A DNA stretch of 64,000 nucleotides from Bactrocera neohumeralis (taxonomy: Eukaryota; Arthropoda; Insecta; Diptera; Tephritidae). The notes under the pieces are model-generated. The model was not told the DNA's origin and did no database searches. It saw nothing but the letters and a program-made list of their open reading frames with translations. Location of the stretch: the NCBI RefSeq assembly GCF_024586455.1, contig NC_065920.1, positions 15,772,144-15,836,143 of the forward strand. The letters run 5' to 3'. The translations under genes were made by a program, and so were the position numbers. Positions 35,901-45,140 of this stretch are shown in pieces. Positions within the stretch are counted from its first letter, which is position 1. Every line of letters starts with the position of its first letter.

Positions 35901-37360
35901 AGAAAACGAAAAGGCAGACAAGCTGGCCCGAATTCGGCTTGTTAAAGCAATGAACCCTTGAGAAACACCTCAGGTCTTACACCGCTAGTAACATACAAAG
36001 TTATTTTGAGGTAGTGGAGATTGTGGTGTAGATCAAAAAGCTTTTACGTCTAAGCAAAAGTGAACTTAGAAAATTTGTAGGGGTCACAAACTCACTCCCC
36101 ACTCCCACCTTCAGAAAATAGGAAAACCGGATTCATCGGAATTCAGCGGATGTGCGGGAGATGACGATATACTGGAACATTATCTATGCAAATGCGGAGC
36201 CTTTTTATTCGGATGAGACGAGATATAGTTCATGGCTCCCAATACTCCATCTTAAAAGAGATTGGGATCCCAATGAGCCTAATTATGTCTTAAATAAAGC
36301 TTCCTGCGGTCTGGCATGCAACGTTCTTAAGTCGAAATTAGCGGTTATTGGCTGAGCTATTCACTTCAAAGCGTAATAAACCAACCAATAAGAAGGGATT
36401 AACATACAAAACTAGTACTTGAAGTAAATAAATTTCTTTCTATATAAAACATGTCTCTCCATTTTCCATTTGCATGAACATTCTTACATACACACACACA
36501 GCTGTATTATCGTGCTGATGAATGTGGCCCATTTGCTGTGGCAAAACCCATCGTTGTCGCTATTTAACCACTTTACTTCCGTTTAAATGCGGTCAAAAAG
36601 TTTTACTCATTTCTTCACCCACACACACACAGACGCAGGCGCTATCTATATACGGATGTGTATGTGTGTGTGTGTTGCATGGCCCATCTTTTTCGATATT
36701 TAGTTTGTGTCTTTTTGCAAGACTCTGCGGCATTGTTGCGTCGGTGTTGAACATGACACTTTGGCAAAGTGGCATGGTGGCAAAGTGCAACCACACACAA
36801 AACTGGCAAAGTTTTGACCAACAATAAAATTACGAATGCACTTAAACTTCGGTTTTCGCCATTCCATTTCCATGTGGACAAGCATTGAATTAAATTTGTT
36901 TGCATCTATTTTTGGTTAGGTATTTTTTCGAAAAGTTGCACTTGCTACTCCAAACTGATTTGCGTTGTTGCAAGTGAGTGGCTTTAAAAGATGTAAATAT
37001 TTTGTATATTTTTTTTTTGTAAATAATATTTAATAAAATATAATATTTATACAAAGTATTATAATGATTATCAATGAAAAACTGTGATAGATTTCGTCTT
37101 CTGTTCGTTTTGCGTTTTTGGATGGTGTTAAGAGAGAGAACGAATGATTTTCAACTCTTCGAAACACCTAAGAAATTTGCTCTGTTATCTAATTCAAATT
37201 AAAATGAATATAATTCACTTAAGATTTTTCTAATAGCGGTGAAATTCAAACCATCTCTGTACGAGAGAGAGGATATGAGACCTCAGCGTTCACATTTTGG
37301 AAGGAAATTTTTATTCACGTTGTGGATATGGGTTAGATTAGGTTATATTGGCCGGCTACA
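35900..37360. other. Spacer with LINE-derived scrap and microsatellites
   Basis: 35900-36120 contains RNase H-tail-like scraps. 36480-37000 is an apparently unique island with (CA)n/(TG)n tracts at 36480-36500, 36618 and 36663. No gene recognised. Confidence 0.35.
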
Positions 37361-37361
37361 T

Positions 37362-37500
37362 GTTGTTGTTGTTGTTTTAGCGGCAGAATGCTGCCGAGTT
37401 GATAGTCCTTGGCCGGATAAAAGTCCGGGTTCATTCCGGTTACGTAAACTCGGCTGTCGTGGGAACGTAGACCTACTCGTCCCTAGTAATGCCAAATGAA
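37362..37500 (+). repeat. SINE-like (TTG)n-CGGCAG element
   Basis: GTTGTTGTTGTTTTAG, CGGCAGAATGCTGCCG (one change from the palindrome at 23564), CCTTGGCCGGATAAAAGT, CCGGGTTCATTCCGG, then CTCGGCTGTCGTGGGAACG. Confidence 0.75.
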
Positions 37501-37779
37501 GGTTTACCTAACCCCTTGAACTCCGAAAATGGATAACTAAGATGCTGATTGGCAGAATAAGTGATGTTCCAGCTCTCATGTCTACTTTCCTGCACTTTTT
37601 GTACGTATTGTCATTACATATACTTATGCTCATTCGGCTCGCAGTTGATACGACCAGTCATTAGGCCAACAATCGTCCTGCAGCACTTTCCAGATCATGT
37701 AAATTTTCCTTCCCGAAGGCATTACATCTCCCACATTTGTTAGTTCTTTCAGAAAATTAATTATAAATAACTTTTAGTG

Positions 37780-38600
37780 ACTTCCGCATTTCCTGTACTT
37801 GTTCGGTAGCCAGACGGATGACAATCTTATAAGCTTTTTCGTTTCCAATATTCCCTTTGCGGCCTGGAACCCAGTATATATGCAGTCACTTTTCGGCAGC
37901 CACTACATCTGCCGGCTCCCTGTTTCTAAGAACATTCTCTGACGACGCAATGCGATGTTAGATCAATCACTTTTCTGACCGCAAAGACTTCTGCCTTGAA
38001 GATACAATATTCTTCTAGTTTAAAAGAACGCCTGAGATCCGGCTCCCAGCAAGAGAGACCGACTTCCACTCTAGAATTTTTGATCTGTCTATATAAAATC
38101 CGCGTTCCAACCAATTCAGTAGGCATTTTTTATGCGTCTGTGTAAATGTTGTAAGTTCCGCTAGCGAGTCGCATGCTCCTGCGCCATCCACCTTCTTTTA
38201 GTGTGACTTGAAAACTTCTCTCCCAAATAAACCGTGAGGGTAGGTGGTATATTTTATCCACCGAGCCACGACTTATTGAATAATGACCGAAAGTCCTTGT
38301 TGTTGAATTCGCCGAACCAACATTGCAGCTGATTTTGCTGCAGAGCTTTTGACCGCAATGTCGACTGGAGAGGTCTTTTGCACTTCTGTTATGCAGAGAA
38401 CAGAGAATCTCTGTATCCGGATAACGGCTTTTTGTATGAGATAACGGTCCACCACACCAAAGTACCGCAAAGCAAAATTAGCTCGACTATTATAATATTT
38501 ATCGAAGACCTTGTGTTTCCAGTTTAAAAGAAGTTTGTTGAACCTTACACCACTTTCTCAAATAACCTCAAAATACAGACCACAAACGAGAAGCAAAGGT
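37780..38600 (-). mobile_element. I-group LINE fragment, RT thumb to RNase H (reverse strand)
   Basis: The minus strand gives LRYFGVVDRYLIQKAVIRIQ, RFSVLCITEVQKTSPVDIAV (thumb region), a decayed linker, YIDRSKIRVEVGLSCWEPDL and EYCIFKAEVFAVRKVIDL (RNase H start). Confidence 0.75.
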
Positions 38601-38609
38601 CAGCCAATC

Positions 38610-39290
38610 CACATCGGTAAAATCTCGTAAAGAGCCTATTACAAAAAGAGGAATAGACCAAAATATTTCTAAGACAATTCCGCACTATAGCCGCCGAGAT
38701 CCAAAAACCATTTCATTACAACGACTTTCGGTGTGAGCGTGTTCGCTCACTTACGCCTTGGTGTGGCCTTTGTGGCCAAAAGCGAGGAAATCATTCGCCT
38801 AATGTGCACTCAAGTGCGTCCAAAGCACATAATTGATAAAATATGGCAAAACTTTGTGCGTAATTCAAATCTAATGTGAGCGCGCACATTTTTGTGACAC
38901 AATGGTCCACTACTCCCGTCCACCCGTACCGCTCTCTACATCAAGCCGCAATCAGCAACATTAGCTTCAGCGTTGAGCATTTAAATTGGCGGCATTATAC
39001 TTTGTTTTAATTTATGAAATAACCTCAAATTTAGCGAACTCATTTGCACTATCGCTTAGTGGGCGTCACAGTTGCTTGATTTTCTCCCATTTATTTGGGC
39101 TAAACGCTAAATTAGCGTATCCTTCGGTAGAGCTATTGACTACTAAAGTTTTTGATGTGAGAGTAAGGGACGCATACATATGAAGGTACCCAGTTGGAAA
39201 ATTCAATGCATTCCATTGCTGCTAAAGCTAAACAGATACGATTGGAAATTTTCAATCAATTGTCGTTTCGGACTGCCTGCCTAGTATAGA
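38610..39290. other. Non-repetitive island
   Basis: No gene recognised. 38730-38980 contains a few short palindromes (TGAGCGTGTTCGCTCA) and is less AT-rich. Function unknown. Confidence 0.3.
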
Positions 39291-40740
39291 GTCTTTCAAG
39301 CAGAAGTGACACCACTTAATAGAAGCTGATGTACTTCTATAAGTCCGGCTTCTTTCAGGGCGTACGCATCCACTCCGGTTGCAGAGCTGCTTTACAGTCC
39401 TTGAGCTCGCTGACAATGAGCTCAGAGCTCAAAGCTAGTCAAGGAGTATATGACCTGTCAAAGTTGCAGGGAGGATGATGAGGTAAAATCACGTAAATAC
39501 TTCCTACTACACTGTTCAGCTTTTATGTCCAAAGAGCGACTCTTATCGGCATCTCCGGGGCGCTACGGAGTACACCAACGATAGTACTTAATGCCATTTT
39601 TAACATAGCACCCGCGGACATTGCCGGCAGGTATATTGCTGCGAAATGTGATCTAAGGGTAAGGGAAGCGCATACCGAAATCCTCCCCTCCTTCAACTGA
39701 ATTCCTGAAAACTTAAATCACTTCGACGCAGAGGTCATTTGTGGTGACTTTTTGTCTGCTCACATACCGACGAGGGTGATGTGGATGGGGAAAAGAGGCG
39801 CAGTGAATTTCTTCAAGGATGGGTCGAAGCTAAACTCTCCGTCAATCTTACCTTTAGGCTACCGGACCACTGTATTATTTTTCAGGTAGTAGTGTCTGCT
39901 ATCAAGGTACAACGATATTCCACCTCTTTCAAAGAGGTGAGCATACCATACATCCAGAGCGGCAATACTAGCGCTGAGCTCGTTAACTGTACGCTCAAAG
40001 CTCCTCAGGCTACTTCATCATCAAACTCGTTTTGGTGCCCGGTCCCAGCGGAATCGCTGCAAACTACAAATCCGATGAGCTAGCCAGAGGAAGCACCCTT
40101 AAATTTCCATTGGCGTCTTGGGTTCTAGCACTGGATTGCGATATCCTTCTGGCCTCGAGTAGAACACAAGAAACTAAACTGATTTCCCTGAGCCGTATAC
40201 TGAGAGTCCTTACTGGACATTGTCCAATAGGCATTCATGTGGTAAGGCTCAAAAACTGGCTGGACGAAGTGGAAACATCCAGGCACTTTTTCTTCCATTG
40301 TTCAGCCTTTGCAAGACTGAGACTGTAACATCTCGGTAATCTTACATTGGGCGAATCAGAAGACATAGCGGGAACTTGACGCACTTTGCCGATTTGTAAG
40401 GATCTTATGACCTTTTATAAAAGTTTTTCAGTACAACAACGGACCGGGGTTCTAAGCTGTCCGAAAGAGATCCCTCTTAGGATCAACCTCTTAATCTAAC
40501 CCAGCCATAGTTGAAGCAACTTAGTTGCCATTCTTTATACCAACTTGGCGAATTGGCTCGTGTAGATATTAGCCGTTTGTGGCTGGCTCTTGGCTCTTTG
40601 TAGATATGCGACGGTCTTTTTGATCCATACTTTGGTGTTCTGGACATCACAATAGACAGGCGACTCTAGCTGTCTAAGTGGGATTATTCGTGGCTTCATG
40701 AAAACTCAGCATATTTACCTAACCTAAGCTAACCTATAAA
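39290..40740 (+). mobile_element. I-group LINE fragment, RNase H to 3' tail
   Basis: FFKDGSKLNSPSILPLGYRT and VVVSAIKV (RNase H, ~39815-39910), then ILRVLTGHCPIGIHVVRLKN, DEVETSRHFFFHCSAFARLR and LRL. A 3' UTR shared with 17.75-17.95 kb (GATATGCGACGGTCTTTTTG word) ends in TACCTAACCTAAGCTAACCT. The 5' part (39290-39480) duplicates words of the 17.3-17.5 kb region. Confidence 0.8.
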
Positions 40741-40879
40741 TAAAAAACCTGTTGATTTTGGTGGAGACATATTGAGCAATTGCAAATTTACTGGAAAAAA
40801 ACATTCACATGGAAAAGTGGCGTCACTTTTGCAGCAAAAGTTCTGTGTTAGGAATTAGCTATAATTAATATATAATATA

Positions 40880-41370
40880 AATTCCTATCTCGACGAAAAA
40901 GACTCGACAAGTTCCTCAACCTTCCCGTCCTGCTTTATGGTGCAGAGGCATAGTCAATGACAACATCTGATGAGTCGGCTTTAGAAGTGTTCGAGAGAAA
41001 GGTTTTGCGAAAGATGTATGGTCTTATGCGCTTTGACAACGGCGAATACCACAGTCGATAGAACGATGAGATCTATGAGATATACGACGCCATTGCCCAA
41101 GGAATCAAGAGACATCGACTGCGCTGGCTAGGTCATGTTGTCGGGATGGATGAGAACACTCCTGCTCTGAAAGTATTAGATACAGTACCCGCCAGTGAAA
41201 GCAGAGGAAGAGTAAGACCTCCACCTAGTTGGAGAGGTCAGGTGGGGAAGGATCTGGCTGCACTTGGCAGCTCCAATTGGCGTCAAATAGTGAAGAGCAG
41301 AAATGGCAGGAGCGCTGTTATTAAGCTTAAACGGTATCTACGCCAGTACACAAAAGAGTATAAATAGTGG
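40880..41370 (+). mobile_element. RTE-like LINE fragment, 3' end of the RT ORF
   Basis: LPVLLYGAEA, SMTTSDESALEVFERKVLRK, MYGLMRFDNGEYHS, IKRHRLRWLGHVVGMDENTP, ALKVLDTVPASESRGR, PPPSWRGQVGKDLAALGSSN and WRQIVKSRNGRSAVI. The last 74 codons are an open frame. Confidence 0.88.
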
Positions 41371-41371
41371 T

Positions 41372-42640
41372 AGTGACATTACGCCTTTCCTACAGGGTAT
41401 ATATAAGTAGTTATAATACATACATATATATGCTCGTAAGCGTAGGCAACTGTTGTAATTCATAAATACCGTCACAAAGTCGCAACGGCATTGCAATAAC
41501 GCCCACGGTTGTTTACACATTTGAACTTATTTGAGCAGTAATTTACTGCACCAAATATGTGCTTTCAGACATACATACATACACCAAATTTTAATGCTGT
41601 CAAGTACGGCGTGAAGAAATAACACGAACTCCCCGCCAACACCCTCAAATGCGACTGTTCTCCAAAAACGATTACATATTTCAGCGCCCAAATCGCACAC
41701 ACAGTGCGCACGCCTCCTCCGCTGCTCGTTTCACTCTAGCGGCTCTTGTTTGTACTCATACAACGCAATCGCTTGTATTAATCATTGCTCAACCCGGCTT
41801 GCGGCAATTTTCAATCCACGTGGAAAACACGATTTAAACCTTTTAAATACCCATTTGATTTAATTTTATATGTGCGCCAGCACTTCCGTTCGTTAAACCA
41901 ACACCCATATTTGCGTTAACCTCCACCTGCTGTCGATTGTTCCCGGCGTTGGTTTCGTTTTGATCGTCCGCCCATACGACGACGACGACGCAAAGCTGCA
42001 GCCGAGCAGTCGTTGCGGCAAAGCAGTTTTGTCGCCAGCAATTTTATTTGATTCTCTGCTATTTTTCATTCCACATCAATGCGCACGATGCCGTTGGCCT
42101 TCAACACCTACAGCACCTGCCAGCTTATAGTATACTATATACACACATACATACGACATACACAGTGTGCTGGTGGCTGCAAGTCGCTCTGTGTTATTCT
42201 GTGCGGCGCTGTGCTGGAATGCGGTGTTATGGGTGTTATTCGATTGATATAACGGATCTCTGATTGTTGCTCTATGATAATATTTTTATCGCTCGTTAAA
42301 AGTATTTTTCAGATTGCGCTGTATTTTTATTATGACTGTAATCCCTAACTGCAATCTGATATATTTATAGACATACATTCAAACATATATTTACAGAAAT
42401 GAATAAGTGAGGATTTCCACGCTTCGGTCGAGCTTTTTGTCGTAAAATTCATTTTGGATGTCCAACTGTTTAAAAAAAAAATGTCAAAAAAGAGTACAAC
42501 ATAACGGAACTTAGTCACACAACGACCTTGTTTATAGATTCCACAATTAAAAGTTAACATAAAGGAACGTTGTGAAGCTTTTCACATGCCTTTTGAGGTC
42601 ATAAGAGTGTAGAAGAAGCACGAAATCGAAATTTTGATGA
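41372..42640. other. Non-repetitive island
   Basis: 41880-42200 is less AT-rich, with (CGA)4 near 41980 and CAGT-rich sequence. It looks promoter- or UTR-like, but no gene is recognised. Confidence 0.35.
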
Positions 42641-42649
42641 CTTAAGACA

Positions 42650-42880
42650 TGATCGACTTACCTATAAGGTAAATCCCGACAAGACGAATATGGTACTATT
42701 TCAAGGAGGTACAAAATCCTGACGCCCTGAGGCTCAATGGGGTGAGTTAACAATTAAGAAGAATACCAAGTAAATATCTGGGAGTAATTTTGGATATCAA
42801 AATCATGTGGAAACTCAATGTGGAGGAGAGAGAGAAAGAGATCAATGGTGCAGGGGTCTACATAGGGCTTCATGCATCGA
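42650..42880 (+). mobile_element. I-group LINE scrap, reverse transcriptase
   Basis: TYKVNPDKTNMVLFQGG and KNTKYLGVILDIKIMWKLNV, the post-YADD RT region, cut by the adjacent SINE-like element. Confidence 0.78.
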
Positions 42881-42882
42881 CT

Positions 42883-42980
42883 ATTGTTGTTGTAGCGGCA
42901 TTCCTAAAGTAGTTTAGGGTCCTTGGCAAGATAAAATCCGGGTCCATTACGTTTACCTAGACCCAACTGCCTTGAAAATG
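42883..42980 (+). repeat. SINE-like (TTG)n-CGGCAG element, plus copy
   Basis: TTGTTGTTGTAGCGGCA, TCCTTGGCAAGATAAAATCC, GGGTCCATTACG, CCCAACTGCCTTG. The palindrome region is altered. Confidence 0.7.
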
Positions 42981-43069
42981 ATCATGCATTGAGGTTGCAT
43001 AGCTGTAGTCAAGCCAATCTTGCTTTACGATGCTTTGATTGAGAAATCCTTTAGGACGATTACATCGAC

Positions 43070-43200
43070 TCGCTGTTACCACGACAGTCGAGTCTAAGTA
43101 AACGGAATGGACCCGGATTTTTATCGGGTCAAAGATTGTCAACTCAGTACCATGATTCGAAACTACTGCAGGAATGTTATCTGCCGCAACAACAACTCGC
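43070..43200 (-). repeat. SINE-like element, inverted copy
   Basis: The reverse complement begins TTGTTGTTGCGGCAGATAAC, passes CCGATAAAAATCCGGGTCCA and ends CGACTGTCGTGGTAACAGC. With the plus copy it forms an inverted pair about 90 bp apart. Confidence 0.7.
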
Positions 43201-43329
43201 TGTTCTCTGTCAATCGTGATTGCAGCGTAAAGCTCGGCAATAAGATGCAAGATTGACGGTTTTAGGTTAATTCTCCTCGAAGACCTTCGGGTATAGCTCG
43301 ATAAGTATAGGGTTGGTGGATGAAATAGA

Positions 43330-43990
43330 CCATATACCCTCATGCTTTATCGGGGATCGAAGGTTTCAAGCCAGATTAAAAGACGGCCATACGCAGGTGC
43401 TTGTCGGCGGAACTTGCAAGATCTACACAGACGGTTCTAACATGGCTAATGGTGTGGACGCTGGAAATATTGATCGGGTCTGGACACAGGCGGCCCTTCA
43501 AGCTGCGGTACCATCCGGGCGGTAGTCTTTGCGATTGGGAAAGCGGCTGAGATCAGTATCAATGGAGGAAGCGATCAATCTTCGATAACCACGCGGCGAT
43601 TAAGACAATAATTTCACATCGTATTTCGTCAGAGAATGTCCTTAGAAGTAGGAAGGCAGAAGATGGGTTTCAGGACAAAAAGGAATTCCGGGAAACGAAA
43701 GAGCTAATGAGATTGCCAAAAGTGCTGGTGGCCTTTCCTCTCTGAACTATATCCAAAAATATGTAAGTCACTAAAAACGATAAGCATAGAAATTTCCGAA
43801 GGGGCTGATAGACGGATCAGGGTAAGACGGAATGCCTCAAACACTTGCAGGATCGCCAAGATTACCTGTACAAAAACATGCATGCTTTCTACTCAAGCGG
43901 TCTGGAATGGACTACAAGTCTATTTTCGACTTAATGACAGGTAACAACCTACTGACATTACCTGCGAGCCGGTGCCCATCTTAGATGTAG
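43330..43990 (+). mobile_element. I-group LINE fragment, RNase H
   Basis: KIYTDGSNMANGVDAG (first RNase H motif), VVFAIGKAAEISI, then a decayed remainder. Related to the 34.9-35.9 kb copy. Confidence 0.75.
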
Positions 43991-44169
43991 TATGAAAGCT
44001 TCGCAGTTCAAGAGTCTTAAATAAATTAAAAATAGATATACCAATATTTGATATTAAGCTTCACAAAAACCTTTGACGTCCTGTATGACGAATAAGCTTT
44101 TACTGCTGGTTTCTTTTCTTTCTTATTATTTTTTTAGTAGCAGTTATTTACTGAGGATTTTTATTGCGT

Positions 44170-44222
44170 TTTCAACCAGATGGAAATGTCATCTTATAGG
44201 GTCGATGACGTTTCCTTCTGGT
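44170..44222 (+). repeat. TATAGC-family repeat interrupted by a mariner
   Basis: CTTATAGGGTCGATGACGTTTC then CTTCTGG is the right-hand part of the family (compare 54918-54932). The expected GTGTTACAAAC continuation is replaced by the mariner that starts at 44224. Confidence 0.6.
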
Positions 44223-44223
44223 A

Positions 44224-44470
44224 CAGGGTTTGTCCGGAAAGTAATGGGACTGATTTTCTTCCGCCGCGACTGTACTTCGGAGCGTGCGCGCACCGACTGG
44301 ATTCGGTAGAGGGCGTTCCTAGCTAACGAACGTGCGGTTGGTAGCTATCTCCGAGCACATGGAGAGTCAGGACAAACATTTTGCGTTCGATAGAGCAGAG
44401 GTACGCGATTAAATTCTGTGTGAAACTCGGTAAATCCGCTCTACAGCCTAGACGTGAACTGACTAAATTT
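44224..44470 (+). mobile_element. Mariner-like element, 5' end with transposase N-terminus
   Basis: A TA dinucleotide precedes CAGGGTTTGTCCGGAAAGTA, a mariner-type terminus. About 150 bp further, SIEQRYAIKFCVKLGKSALQ reads as the start of a SETMAR-type transposase helix-turn-helix. The rest is lost. Confidence 0.72.
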
Positions 44471-45140
44471 GACATTTGTTATTATTTTTCCCCGTTTTTA
44501 CCATTTTCAAAGTCTTCTGCATTGGCCTAGTAGACAATTATGTACGCAGTGACTTTTCAGAGTTTCCATTATATGAAATTTGGCCCACCAAGAGTTGTAA
44601 TTTCAGCAATCTAACACTATTTAGAACGCTAAGTAGTCATCCGCTATTATTCTTGATTAACCAAGAATTGTTAATAACATAACAGAGTTAATCTTACCTG
44701 TGCTAAATTTTGCTAAAATTTCTTGAATTCGCGATTTGGGATTTCAAACTTTAACAGCATTCCAACGAGCATTAAATACATTTCTGTTACACTTAGATTC
44801 TTGACTTTGTTAAAACTTGAATATTTTTTGGACGAAAAAAAATTTTTACGCGCAGAACCCCAAAACAGGCGTGAACACAGCTTAACGGTTTCTTGTTATT
44901 TCTATAATAGAAGTGATTTTATAATAAAAAGTTATCAAAGAGAGCACATGCCTTGCATTTTACTTACAGTTAACTCCCCGTTGGGTATACAAGTAATTTG
45001 ATTGTTGAAAAGCCGTTAGCTTAACGCGTAAATTTGTGTGAATTTTTTTGTGTTTATTTATGAAAGTATGTTTGTACATGATTATATATATATTTTCATT
45101 ATATTACTCATCATCATCTTACAATAGTCACAAAACTTAA
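44471..45140. other. AT-rich spacer and 3' UTR side of Nipped-B
   Basis: No repeat or gene recognised. The last ~100 bp are probably Nipped-B 3' UTR. Confidence 0.4.
45053..45058 (-). promoter_or_regulatory. Candidate polyadenylation signal for Nipped-B
   Basis: The minus strand reads AATAAA 83 bp beyond the stop codon. Spacing suits a short 3' UTR, but the surroundings are AT-rich, so chance occurrence is possible. Confidence 0.45.

Noticed and set aside
35936..35950. GAATTCGGCTT, as in a TA-cloning vector arm
   Set aside because: It lies in frame inside a decayed LINE segment and is most simply natural sequence.
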